A program made the position numbers and the translations under genes. From Amanita rubescens (taxonomy: Eukaryota; Basidiomycota; Agaricomycetes; Agaricales; Amanitaceae), in assembly GCA_015039365.1 (NCBI GenBank), contig WION01000002.1, positions 806,001 to 870,000 of the forward strand: a stretch of 64,000 nt of DNA. Direction: 5' to 3'. The notes under the pieces are model-generated. The model worked only from the letters and a program-made list of their open reading frames with translations, searched no databases and was not told where the DNA came from. Numbering within the stretch: the first letter of the stretch is position 1; each line of letters begins with the position of its first letter. Of the stretch, positions 23,514 to 34,841 are shown in pieces.

Positions 23514-25235
23514 CTAACTCAAGACTGGTCAGTAAATTCAGCCCAGAAGCATGCCGAACAGCTGGAATATTCTACTCACATCGATTGATGTTAGCATCGC
23601 TATTGTAAGTTTCAGGGACAGGGGGCGTATTTGCTTGAGAAGACGACGTGTGAGATGCGGCAGAAATAGACGAAGCGGCCGTTGATGGTCGGACGTTCCG
23701 ATTCCAGCCATCATTTATGGAATCCAACGGATTGGCATGGCCGACAGTGGCTGAATGCAATGTGGAGTATGAAAAGTCAGATTGTGAATTGTTGTGAAAG
23801 TTGTACGTGTCGACAGATGGTAGCTGAATCATGCTCTTCACGCGGGGTATGGTCGATGCTTGGTGATCGTCCAGAGCGTGAGGGGAAGAAGGTCGTTGAT
23901 CTTCGTATGGACTCGGGTAAGGACTCATTGCCTGGCTGTGACGTCTTGGTCGACGGATGCTCAGGGAACCGTAAGCCGATTTCGCAGAAGGCGGCCGAAC
24001 CGGGGAAATTGGACGGTGGCTTGAATTCGGGCGTGAATAGTCGTGATGGAAATGGTCGTCGTAAGGCATGGATGAAACGGAGGACATGGAATATCCAGTT
24101 GCTGGTCGACTGTCCGGTGACAAAGATGAGGCGCTATGCTCCCCTTGCATGGGAATAGATGAGAAAGGAGATGCATAAGAAGTGTTGATGGTTGGATTTG
24201 GTCTGGAATAACCGGAGCTGCTTGGGTTCAGCAGAGATGACAAGTTGCTATTATGACTGGACGAGTGGCCGTTACTCGGCGTTGCGAATGACCAATTATT
24301 TTGGTCTGAATAGCTGTATTGAGGCGACGTAACCATCATATCTCGACTAGATGCGGAATAAGATGACACTGAGCTATATGCTGGGGATGTTGGGGAGTCT
24401 TCTGTGTTGAGGGAAATTGGATGCAAGGCTGAATGATTTGAATGATTGTACATGCTGTTGTGGGAGACGTGGGGCGGATCAGAGGGCACAGTGAGTGGGG
24501 GAAGGGCAGAACGCGGGTAACTTTGACTCCAACCGGCGGCACTGTTTTGATTCAGGGCCGAAAAAGAGCCAGGGGCGGAGAAGCCGCGCGCCCTGCCGAC
24601 TGCATTCACTTTTGGCGAGGACAGACCTGGGCTTGTAAGAGGGACAGAATTCATGCTCATAGCCGGGACGGGGAGGGGGAATTGAGGGTTGTTCCTGAGA
24701 ATCGCGCTTGCGCGGTTTTGGGAGGCGAGGAGGGACGCGTCGCTTGAAATTAGCGACGACATCTGGGGGGGAGTGGCGGTTGAGTGTGGGGTGAGCTGAA
24801 CGAAAGGGGTTAGTATGAGGGGGGAGAGAGAGTGGGGCAAAGGACATACACCAAGTACTGGCGTCTGGGTCGTCAATAGCAGGGTCTACGTTGCGCAGAT
24901 TAACCTTGCGCATGAATCCATAGATCTAAGAAGAAGAAAATGTTTGTTGGGGGCTCGAGAAGAGCAGAAGAGGGACGAACATTTAGTTGCCGAGAGAAGC
25001 TTGCAAATCTCGATTGACGGTAAATGCTTGGAAGAACATGGAGGGCGAGCTGCTCAGGCCTTTCAACGATGATATATTCTCCTGCTGGATCCCAACGGAT
25101 CATATGATGGTTTTCTGGACGTTCGAGGAGAGCATATAGTTTTGTGAGGAAAGTAGCTTGTGGTTTTGAATCAGATTTTTGAGGGGAAGGGAGGGGAAGG
25201 TCAGGGGAGGAGTCGGCACTACAGGAGGAGGCCAT
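23514..25235 (-). CDS. HSF-type transcription factor (Sfl1/heat-shock-factor DNA-binding domain)
   Basis: Five exons: 24981..25235, 24850..24925, 24670..24795, 23580..24626, 23514..23524 (complement), giving 504 aa. Residues 25-110 form the winged-helix HSF domain: FLTKLYALLERPENHHMIRWD, the recognition helix FASFSRQLNIYGFMRKV, then WSHPTLNRHSPPDVVANFKRR. The remaining 390 residues are Ser/Pro/Asn-rich and disordered. There is no clear HR-A/B coiled coil, which favours an Sfl1/Mga1-like regulator over classical Hsf1. The 43-nt intron at 24627-24669 is needed to move from the frame of the DNA-binding domain to the Ser-rich frame. The last exon is only 11 nt (LS and stop). Confidence 0.85.
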
Positions 25236-25424
25236 ATTGAAGAGGGCATATCTCGAGTCGAGGCTTTGTATTTCAGGCCGGTGGAGAAAGGTGCGATTCC
25301 GAAATACGTAAGGATCTGAGATGGACAGGGTGGGAACACTCCCGAGGCGCCGAGGCCGCCTTGTTGCTCCGCGTTCTCATCCCCACATGGCAAATTCACC
25401 GGTCAGATCCAACGAGATTTCCAA

Positions 25425-27951
25425 CTAGCTCTCCCCGTCGTAATGTAGTGTCACACTCGAAAATGCCCCAAAAAGGTCTTCCCCCATCACCACCCCTCCT
25501 TGTTCCGCCTGTTCCTCCAAGTGCAAAGAGTGTGATTCTTTCAAATGTCGAAAGTTCACTGCATCTGTAGCTCGTGAAGCTGCGGGCACGATCTGTTCAT
25601 TGTTTTAGTACTACCCTCCCACCAAGAGCCTATCTCACCGGTGGTCGCGTATTCCGCAGTAGTCCCCAGTTGATCTTCACAAACCACTTGTGTTGCTTCA
25701 CTTCGCTTGCACCGCTTTTGCTCCCAAGCCGCATCCGCTCATCCTTGTCCAGTAGTCGCGTGATGCACTCTTTCCCTGCACTGGTATCCCCCTCAGTCTA
25801 TTTTCATCTATCATGTACCCTCACTTACTGCGACATCCTGGGGCTATCACGGAAATATACCATCCCCGTCCGGATATTATTAAATGTCTCATTGCGCTCC
25901 TGCCCCTTGAATGGCGTCGTCGCATACTACACCCCCCCCATACGTCAGAACCGTCCTCCTTGGCAAAGAAGCCTTCGTTAAAACGTACAATCATTTCATA
26001 TATAAGAATCCCAAGCGTCCACCAATCGACCGCTGCCGTGTGACCCTGAGCCGCGATTACCTCTGGCGCAATGTATTCTACACCGCCACCAAATCTGTCA
26101 AAATCCAAACTTTCCTCAATCAGTAAAAGGGCCCTTACCTTCTGTACCGACGAACGAGTTCGTTCGGAAGTTTCCCGTACAGGACATGGTATCAACTAGT
26201 GGGACCTGTTGCCCTTTTTAGCATCGCTTCGCTAAATACCATTTTTGGCTACTCACTCCATCTTGTTCCGACTGTACCATCACAGGCAATCCACTTGGAT
26301 CGTTTGATTGCTTGGCCAAGTCAAAGTCGGACAACATAATGTGGCCCGACTGGTGCAACAAAATATCTAAAAAAAATCATGGTTAGCGCACTGTATCCGC
26401 ACGTTTTCATGCTGCATACTCTCTGGCTTCAGGTCACGGTAAATAAACCCCATTAAATGAAGGTATTCCAGGGCCGCGACAACTTCCGCTGCATAGAATC
26501 TGGCCCCATCTTCCGGCAAACATTTTCCTGGCCGTGATTGCAATGCCCGGAAAAATTCACCACCCATACAATACTCCATGCAGAAGTATAGATAACCCTC
26601 CGATTGAAATGAGTGATAAAGTGTTACAATGAATGGGTGGTTTGCCGTCGCTAGGATCTCCTGCTCGGTCAGGGCACGTTTGATTTTCTTCCGCTCGATC
26701 ATTTCCTTTTTAGAAAGAACTACCAAAAGATCAATCATCTCCGACGCGTCCACGACATCACGACCACTACTTACCCTTCATGGCAAACAGTTTCGACGAC
26801 TTCTTTTCTTTTACAAGATAAACTCTACCGACGTCGCCTTTGCCGAGCATCTTTACCTTTGCGAAATCGGACGGCCCCACTTCAACCTGCAACACGATTC
26901 AATATCATAATCGTGATGATAGCCATGCGCTCACCTGTCGAACTTTAATCGAATTGCTCGAGTAAGTCCGGCGGAAGGCAGGAGGATTATCTCGTGCTCT
27001 GCCTTTGATTCGGAGTTGCAGGAGCGGACGGCGGAGGTCTTAAACGACCTCCAGAGGAGCTAGACGACGTAGTCTCCAAGGAGTCCGCGCCATTCCCAAT
27101 GGTATTGCAAACAAGTGGCGGTAGCGGTGGAACATCCTCCGGCGCAAGCATTCCGTTCCTTGTACTTGATCCTGACCGCGATCCCAGGGTAAACAGTCCC
27201 TTTGCATTGGGGGCCGATGCAACTCGACGGATAAATCTAGAAGCCGACGCACCCATCGATTTAGGGCTGAGTGGAGTGTTGAGTTTGGATCGAGAAGGAG
27301 GCTTCGAAATCCCAAACGGAAAGGACATGTTCGAGGTCTGAACCCTAGGCCTAGGAACCTGTCCATGGCTGCGCGACGACGCCGAACGCGGCTTCTCCGG
27401 TTTGGTGTATCTTTTTTTAGTGGGTGCGGAGTCGAACGGCGGAGGGACTCCTTTGATAGACGGCGGATAACTCGGGAGGGGAGGTGACGAGTTGTTCTGC
27501 GACGTACTGCTATATGGAGTCCGTGAGGTTGTAGCACTGTTCGAATCTGTAGACTGCGAATATGAAGAATTACAAGAAGAACGAGGGTCTGAGACATAAG
27601 AGTTGGGTGTTAAAGGAGGGGCCAATGAACGGGTATTTGAAGCAATCCCCTCAGTGGTAGAATCAAATTGAGTATCCAAAGCCAAAGAAGTATTATGCGT
27701 ATTCAATTTCTTGGATGATGAGTTGGGTAAGCGAAAAACAGATTTCCAGTGAGAAGTAGGGCTTCGAGGCGAATCCAGGAGTCCATTTCCATTAAGTCGT
27801 TGATTAGAAGAAGAAGATATCTCGGTATACAGTCGACTGCATAGCCTGGGTTGAATGCAACAATAGAGAAGGAATGACGGGGATCGTTGGGTTGGAAAAA
27901 GAGGAACGTCAGGGATGGGATGGGCCGTTAGTACAAGGGCGGCCTATTCAT
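25425..27951 (-). CDS. KIN82: AGC kinase of the KIN82/FPK1/NRC-2 group
   Basis: Eleven exons: 27935..27951, 27049..27845, 26935..27002, 26775..26886, 26420..26719, 26257..26366, 26139..26205, 25989..26077, 25829..25926, 25639..25780, 25425..25592 (complement), giving 655 aa. A 280-residue Ser/Pro-rich N-terminus leads to [44 protein letters not shown] and [12 protein letters not shown] in place of DFG, plus the long insert before [15 protein letters not shown], are typical of this plant-phototropin-like AGC group. Yeast members activate phospholipid flippases; Neurospora NRC-2 represses conidiation. The first exon (17 nt) is the least certain. The downstream HSF-type gene follows in tandem, 190 bp away. 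Confidence 0.9.
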
Positions 27952-28926
27952 AGAAGCAACATCAATAGTCTTTATGTAAGCGCCTATTCCTTGACTACAA
28001 TCTCGGTCTATTCTACTCGACGAGTATACTTTTGTATAGCCAAGCTAGCCCGCTGAAAAATACCATTCAAACACCTCTCCAGGCGTCCGTCGCGCTGAGA
28101 CCATGGGGTGTGATGACATGTGTTGCACTGTTACTGCCATCACTGGACTAGCCTGATCAACGGAATAAATCTTTTCTCCACTTCCAGGGCAAGGGCCAGC
28201 CAGACAACTTTGGTACACTCCCCCTGAGAGGGATGCTGATTCGTGTGGGGATGGATACAATAGGATAACTTGTAGGACACTGTTTCAATCCCTTTCGATC
28301 CAAGAGTAGTAAGTATTCATGTATATGTCCAATCGAACGTCTGAGCAAGCGGGCGCCGTCGACTCCAAACACCCCTTGGCATGCCCACTAGCCCTATAAT
28401 CATCTGTAATTAATGTCCTTTGCACGGGGAGGCTTTGACTCCGGTACCGAAATTATCTTCGCTATTCGCTCATAGGCGGCCATTCTTAGATAAGAGCGAT
28501 ATACAAATCAGGAGAATCACCATGGCTATTATTGTGAAACAGCATGACGAAAGTGCCTGTCAAACGGTTTTTGGTCCCTGCCACGAAATACCGTGTCGTG
28601 AGCGCTCTCAAGCACATTATTCGCTACCCAACCTCTCGATGGAGATTTTTTTCCAGCATTTTTTTCCGCCGAGTGTTCCGGTCCGGTTATTCCAAAACAG
28701 GGGAGTAATTATCTTCCACCGATGAAAGCGGAAAATGACAATGAAGGCTGCGGGTGATATTACTATGTTGAAGGTTGGTTGGATTCGACATTAAAACTCT
28801 TCCATTGACGTACGTCAGAGGATTCACCGTTCCGCGCCATCCGTTCTGGGTTGCAGGGAGACACATCTTTGAGCGTCAGCGGCGTCTGGACGTTGATTTC
28901 CAACTGATCTCCAGGACCCCTTCAAG
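27952..28926. other. Divergent 975-bp upstream region of the kinase and MFS genes
   Basis: No convincing coding frame. It is the longest divergent spacer in the window, in contrast to the 48-232 bp spacers at 0.6-21 kb, which suggests more complex regulation of the transporter and kinase. No repeat or consensus site stood out. Confidence 0.45.
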
Positions 28927-31579
28927 ATGTCTCTGCTGCGCGCGTCGTCGCCTACAGAAAGCTCCTCGCTGTTGGAGGAAGCGCCATCATCATACCACTC
29001 TGTTGATGACGTAGACGAAGGAATCACCCAGAACAGACAAGCGGACGGCGTTGAGCTCGTCAACAGGTTTAGCAAAACTGACCTTTACTGGATTCTGGCT
29101 GGCTTATGGTCGGGCGTCCTTCTCGGCGCTTTTGATGGTAGAGCATTCCTCGTCCAATGCTATCAATATCTCATTTAAAACAGGAACGGTTGTTGCGACA
29201 CTTTTGTCACCCATCGGCAGTGAATTCAAAGCATCTCACCAATCCTCTTACATAGGCACTGCCTATCTACTCTCTGTCTGCTGTTTCACACCTCTATATG
29301 GCAAGATTTTGTTCCTGCTTGTTGTCCCATGCATCTGATTATTCTTGCACACAGGAAGATTGGCAGATATCTTGGGCCGGAAGGGCGCGATGTTGCTCGC
29401 GCTATCCCTCTTTGGTACTTCAGATAATGCCGGTGTTGAAACTCATAGATCGACATTTTTCCTCAGGCTCGGGCACAATACTCTGCGGTTTTGCTCCTTC
29501 GATGAAAATTTTGATAGCAGCTAGAGCAATCGCTGGTATGGGAGGCGGAGGGTACGCTTTTTTGTGACATACTCCTTCCCGTTACTAATTGCCTCTTTAG
29601 TGTCATGACAGGTGAAATCAGAAAAGAACTCGGGTTTCGATCAATCATTCACTTCTCACAGTTGCCAGTATTGCCGTAACGGACTTGATACCCTTGTGAG
29701 CACAGATTATTATCATTATGGTCTTCTCATATTTCACCGAAGGCACGAGCGCGGTCTTTACCAAGGAGTGGCCAACATGTGAGAGTTGCGTTTGTAGAAA
29801 CATCGGTACCCTGGTATTCATGATTTACGCAGACTTTATGGATTAGGCGCTAGCTTGGGTGGCCCAGTAGGAGGCTGGATCAATGATACATTCGGATGGT
29901 TTGCAACATATATATTTTTAATCTGTTGCTGCTTACACGGAACTAGGCGCGCTGCATTCCAGATGCAGGTCAGTGCCCTGACCTCCTTCACACATGATAG
30001 ATCAATCTCACATGAACAAGGCGCCCATCTTAGTATTCAGCATTATCCTAGTCGCCCTTAAAGTGAATATTGTCCTTCCCGACGAGGTCCAGAGCCGGTC
30101 TTTGGCGGATAAACTTCGTCGCATTGATTTTCTTGGATCTTTGACACTAGTAACGGCCGTCGGAACCCCTCTTTTGGCATTCAATTTGAAGACATCGGAA
30201 GAGATGCCGTGGTCTGATCCCCTCATCTGTGGCCTTCTAGCCTCTGGTGTCGTCTCAACGATACTATTCGTGTTGGTGGAGAAATATTTTGCTTCATACC
30301 CGGTCATGCCCGCGCGCTTGATAGTGCAGCGAACACCGCTGGCGGTATCAATAGCAAACTTATTCGGCAGTATCTCGGCATTCTCCATGGTAAGTATGGT
30401 TAGCGTCCCTTTTGCGTGCTTATTTCCCAACGCATTCTTTCATAGATATACAACGTACCCCTCGTATGTTTGTATCTTGACTCTGGTCGCGTCATCATTG
30501 TTCTCATCCACCATAGTATTTTTCTGCAGTAAAATCCGAGAGCGCTGCCGAATCAGGTAAGATAGACGCTGCAGTTCGTATGACGTAGGTTCTGATTGAC
30601 GAAAGGCGCCCATTTATTACCCCATTCCGTGAGCTCAAAGGAGGATCATTCTGATACATTAATAATAACATTAATAAAAGGTTGCGATATCTGTGGGAAG
30701 CGTTTTTGCAGGATGGTAAGTTTTGACATGTACCAGTCTATCGCAACTAATCCTGGCAAAGGCTTATGAGCAAGACGGGGAAATTGTACATCCTGACGTT
30801 AATGTCATCTCTCATGATGATCATAGCCAGCCTCCTCGTTGCTTTTTGGAACGAGAAAACATCTAGCATCCATTATTGGTTTGATCTCGTCCCACATGCT
30901 TTCGGGATGGCGAGCCTCATTACAACCACTTTGATTGTCCGTACAACCTGTGGTCATCAAGTACGTACGTGTAATTGATCTGCAAATCAACAGGCCATGA
31001 TCGCTGCTGTCTATAAAGAAGATATGGCGGTGGCTACGGGAAGTAAGTCTACATGGTGATATATTTCTCTTCTCTCTTAGTCCATATTCTAGTCACATAC
31101 CTGTTCAGAACGACAGGACAAGTGCTCGGCGTTAGCTTAAGCGGCGCTCTTCTCCAGGCTGTTTTGACTGGCAAGTTACAGCAACGAATCAAGGGAGTTG
31201 ATGCAGAGCAGGTAAGCATCTAACATCATAACGATCATTACCAATGAATGGCAACCTGCCAATAGACCATCTATAAGATAAGGTTTGTAGCCCTATTCGA
31301 AATGAGGCAATTCACTGAATAGTGGTCAGGCACAACATTGAAGCTATACCACATTTGCCTCTACCACTTAGACGTGCTGCTGTAGATTCCTATGCAGATG
31401 CTCTACGCGTCGTTTTCATATGCCAGGTTGCTATCAACGTCTTGAGTTTCATAGCATGCATACCAATACAAGAAAGTTCGCTCTCGTGAGTTGTACATGT
31501 TATAATCCAAGCAAGCATCTAATATTGTAGTAGAAGTGCTCCACCGAGCCAGGAACCGGAGACGGGAGAGCAGGGATAA
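28927..31579 (+). CDS. MFS transporter, 14-helix DHA2/Vba-like
   Basis: Twenty exons: 28927..29137, 29184..29300, 29355..29414, 29467..29551, 29601..29611, 29662..29695, 29743..29778, 29833..29898, 29947..29968, 30021..30389, 30446..30463, 30517..30556, 30606..30628, 30681..30715, 30762..30936, 30994..31042, 31093..31211, 31266..31282, 31330..31485, 31531..31579, giving 563 aa. Motif A appears as LYGRLADILGRKG and motif C as ILYGLGASLGGPVGGWINDTFGWRAAF. The second half has YNVPLYFSAVKSESAAESGAHLLPHSVAISVGSVFAGW. This matches vacuolar basic amino-acid / multidrug DHA2 proteins; the substrate cannot be read from sequence. Intron 2 (29301-29354) has a GC donor (G|GCAAGA), required by frame. Confidence 0.88.
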
Positions 31580-31693
31580 CTGGGAGGACAGTAAATGACT
31601 ACAACTTGTACATACGCTGTAACTTGATATAGATAGGTTGCTCCCGAGGCAAGCAAATTTCATTTCTGATGATTGTAGTGGTAGGGGAAAATT

Positions 31694-31924
31694 CTATGTG
31701 TGTTGTTTCTCCTCTATCCATCGATGCGGCTTCTTAGTGACCTTCACAATCCCACCAACACCTTTCTCCGCGTCGCTGTCGGCAAATCGATTTTTGTCTG
31801 GCCGTGCAGGACAAGGCAAGATGTTTGAAGCCGAGACTGTCACCATCGACGCGAAGAATGTGATTGCAAATAACGTAGAAGAGAATATGCGGCGTTGAGT
31901 GAATCTGGGAGTTCTGCTCAGCAT
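31694..31924 (-). CDS. Short single-span membrane or secreted protein, function unknown
   Basis: An uninterrupted 76-codon frame with a real ATG at 31924. The N-terminus is basic then hydrophobic (RRIFSSTLFAITFFASMVTVSA), followed by a hydrophilic tail with ILPCPARPDKNRF and KKPHRWIEEK. The order fits a mitochondrial or ER membrane-anchored small protein. The start is 168 bp from that of the uS14m gene on the other strand, a spacing like other divergent pairs here. I do not recognise a named family, and a chance frame is possible. Confidence 0.55.
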   Translation of the reverse strand: MLSRTPRFTQRRIFSSTLFAITFFASMVTVSASNILPCPARPDKNRFADSDAEKGVGGIVKVTKKPHRWIEEKQHT

Positions 31925-32092
31925 TGTTTACCTAGAGAAAAGTCAGAAAAAGGACAAGGACGAAGAGCGAAAGGCGTACAAGGAGAATAGTCCATGTCCG
32001 TCCTATGCAACTTTTTGCTGGTGTTGCAAACCGGTTTAGGCCGACTCGTTTATTTGTTCCCGCTTGGCTGACCTCTCCGTTAAACCATCATC

Positions 32093-32501
32093 ATGCCGAA
32101 CGCTAGAGTCTTGCGCGACATCAAAGCGCGCGACATTGTACGTGCAAACGAGATTGTCAGAAGAGCATATCTCTATGTTGCTCGCAACGAGACCCTCCCA
32201 CCAAAAGTTCGGCATCAAGCACAGTTACAACTAAATACCTTTGACCGCTACGCTCGGCCAACAACGGTAAAAAATCGATGTATGAAACCGGACGAGGACG
32301 AGGAATTATTAGCGAATTTGGATTATGCAGGGTACATTCATTGACCCATTATGCATATTTCTCCAGATAATAAACTCTTTTTTAGTTCCAGTTCCGGCTC
32401 AAAGCCCTGAGAGGAGAGCTTAACGGTGTCCACAAAGCATCCTGGTGGTGGGTAACAGCGACTTATCTATGCCATTGCGAATATATAATTTCCTTTCCAG
32501 A
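32093..32501 (+). CDS. MRP2: Mitochondrial small-subunit ribosomal protein uS14m, with an apparent frame break
   Basis: The N-terminal part (MPNARVLRDIKARDIV, LNTFDRYARPTTVKNRC) and the C-terminal part (ETGRGRGIISEFGLCR, FQFRLKALRGELNGVHKASW) match uS14m over their length, about 100 aa in all. They lie in different frames, with the break just after NRC near 32283. One missing base (for example ATT reduced to AT) explains it; no GT-AG intron fits without deleting conserved residues. Exon 1 runs 32093..32331, exon 2 from 32386. The reading frame has no stop right after KASW. Splicing at 32448 to 32501 would create TGA exactly there; unspliced, the protein gains 27 residues. Confidence 0.8.
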
Positions 32502-32758
32502 TTCCAGACCACGAACTACCGATACATGCTAGAAGGAGAATGCTCACTATCTACGAGACGTAAAAGTGCCTTCCTTGCGCCAGAACTAGATTTTGTAGAG
32601 GGTATGTTACGAAGCATTGGGAGATTGTTCTGGAGGTGCAATATCCGCCAGACGTAGTTCAGGTTCACCACGCTCCCTCTTCCATCGATTGCATACGTTT
32701 AGAGTAGCTTGGTCAACCAAAAAACTGGAGATTTTTCAGCAAGACATTGTAATGGAAT

Positions 32759-34471
32759 CTATTTGACGCACCCGTATTGGCGAAGCCACTTTTCGTTGAT
32801 CTCCCAGTTATTATGTGCTAAAACGTCATCTCCGTGGATGGTCACGGCACTACGGTAGTCAAATAGACAATCCACAAGGTCATATCGGCCTTGAGCACAT
32901 CGGTATCAGTAAGTGCCTAGGTATGGTTGAGGACACACACCTCGAAGTAAAATCATTCGGTCCCTCAGTTCTGGATGTAAAATCCTATCTATGACACTTT
33001 CTGGGAAAGTGGCGTTAGAAACATGCAATAATCAGTTGTTACTCAGTCTCTACCGTGAGGCACAGTCCTATAATAACAGTGAGTCGAGCTAAGAGTGAGA
33101 TAAATCGGTGTCTTACCTTTGCACAAGAGTGGGACGGAGAGAAGCTGGTAAACAATAACTTGAATTGCGCTTGAAGTTATCCAAATGATAACTTCAAATA
33201 TCTGTGAATGCCTGTCCAGAGACGACTGATTAATACGTACGTTATTAGTTTGTGTGCCTCGTTCTTGCTTTGGTCATCTTCTTCGTCCACTTGTTCAGCG
33301 GACAACTGAGGCGGAAGTGGGAACCCTTTGAACAGACGGAGCCCCTGTAGATCCAGTACCAAAAGACATCGTAGGAAGTGTGGGTTCGATATTGATATTG
33401 ACAGCAGGAACATAGGGAGTCTGATAATTGCTAAGACTGGATCCAGATGGGCTATATTGAGAAGCTACAGGGCTGGTACCCGAACTTTGCATAAACATGG
33501 GTGAACCAGTAGAGCCGCGAATAAGATTCGAAAACATTCCGTTGCTGTCCTGTGTATGAGGACTAGCATACATATTATTGGCCGCGAGCGGGGGCTGATT
33601 CATGGACATAACGAGAGGGAAACCATTTTGCGTTCGTTCACTATCGTTGTCCAGATTTATTCGAGGCTTCTTGGCAGCACTGGGAATATCATCCTCTGAA
33701 CGACGCTTCATTGTCGATGACGGAGCTGGAGTCGACGAGGACGACTCTGTTTGCTTCTTCCTTCTCTGATAGCTTTCCCATGCCGTGTCAGGTTTCCGAC
33801 TTTGTCAACTAGATTGTTGAAGTCTGACACATCCCAGCCAAGTTTGGGCAACAGCCCGCCGACTCCTTCGCCAATAAAGGCTCCTAAGCTCCTAAGAAGG
33901 CCACGCAAAGTATGATTCTCTGCCATTAAGTCTAGTCTCAGGGTGTTCAACAAAATGGTTCAAGCCGGGAAAGCTGTAACTACCTTTGAGGATGTTCCTC
34001 ATCTCACTCAAAGCCTCATCTTTCCCCCCTGATAGTATTTCGACACGCGCTTCAAGATCCCGAATCTAACAAAATGGTTAGAGAAGTTTTGAAGGAGCAC
34101 TTGAACTCACCCGTTGCTGTTTCCTGAGACGAAACTCACGCTGCGCTATGCGATTCTGATCGCGTCGTGCAGCTTGAGAGCTATGAAGTGAGTTAGTTGT
34201 AACTGGGGTAACAATAGCAAGCACAGGATGACGTACTTTGGGTTTTTCTTTCTGCCTGGTTTCCCGGGCAGGTTGGACCCCCCATCATCAAGATGGGACT
34301 CGAGGTCAGAGTCCTACAAGATCTATATGAAGATGATCAAAAGAATGAATAAGAAAGTCTTACGTCGACACCAAGAGAGGTACTTCGTGCTCTCGGCTCA
34401 CCGTCGGGCATTGTTGCTTGGGTGAGAGGGATTACGATGGTCGGTACAGCAACGTTGCTTCTCTTACTCAT
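32759..34471 (-). CDS. bZIP transcription factor with DUF3425-type C-terminal domain
   Basis: About eleven exons (34364..34471, 34237..34313, 34111..34180, 33984..34065, 33801..33931, 33360..33765, 33241..33325, 33117..33191, 33054..33067, 32941..33000, 32759..32889), about 412 aa. The basic region is [32 protein letters not shown], followed by a leucine zipper. The C-terminal domain includes [43 protein letters not shown] and [14 protein letters not shown]. Two frame changes are awkward: at 33790-33800 and 33318-33359. They need either 34-35-nt introns (33766-33800, 33326-33359) or single-base insertions in the sequence. The start is uncertain (34471 or 34411). It lies 56 bp downstream of the RPB12 stop. 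Confidence 0.82.
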
Positions 34472-34527
34472 ACAAACAAATAGTCTAAAACGATTACGTG
34501 ATGCTACCCGGTCCACCGTCAAAGTGC

Positions 34528-34765
34528 TCATCGTGCTTCGAACTGCGCCACTATCGACATTTCTGAGTAACCATTCCTTAATAAAATGATAGGTATACAT
34601 ACTACGTGTCGTTCTCTTTTTGTACATGATGCGATGTCCACATTCTCTGCAGCGAATGGGCTCCCGTGGCTTGATCTCGTTTTTTACGCCACAATCTTCA
34701 AGGACAATCTAGATATTGACGAATACAAATGCCAAAGTATTCTTACCTGCACATATGTATTCCAT
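34528..34765 (-). CDS. RPB12: RNA polymerase subunit ABC10-alpha (Rpb12/RPABC4)
   Basis: Three exons: 34747..34765, 34603..34695, 34528..34550 (complement). The zinc ribbon is complete: ICADCG, then RCRECGHR (four Cys), then [16 protein letters not shown], the hallmark C-terminus shared by all eukaryotic members. This small subunit is common to RNA polymerases I, II and III. From the ATG at 34765 the protein has 44 aa, shorter than the usual 58-70. A Gly/Gln-rich frame starting at 34841 (MSQQGGQNG...) ends in TGA at 34767-34769, one base before that ATG. If one base there is spurious, it would supply a normal N-terminus and a 68-aa protein. Confidence 0.9.
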
Positions 34766-34841
34766 CTCATGTACGTGGTGCTATGTTTGTCATTGCACCT
34801 TGGCCACCCATGGTGCCATTTTGACCGCCTTGTTGACTCAT

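Noticed and set aside
24643..24661. A 19-nt intron (within 24627-24669) in the HSF-type gene
   Set aside because: A 43-nt GT-AG intron ending at the same acceptor gives the same frame with normal size.
32267..32276. A AAA AAT slippery heptamer in uS14m suggesting programmed -1 frameshifting
   Set aside because: Slipping there would remove the conserved NRC that follows in the original frame; the break lies after NRC. No clear downstream pseudoknot was seen, and a base error explains the data better.
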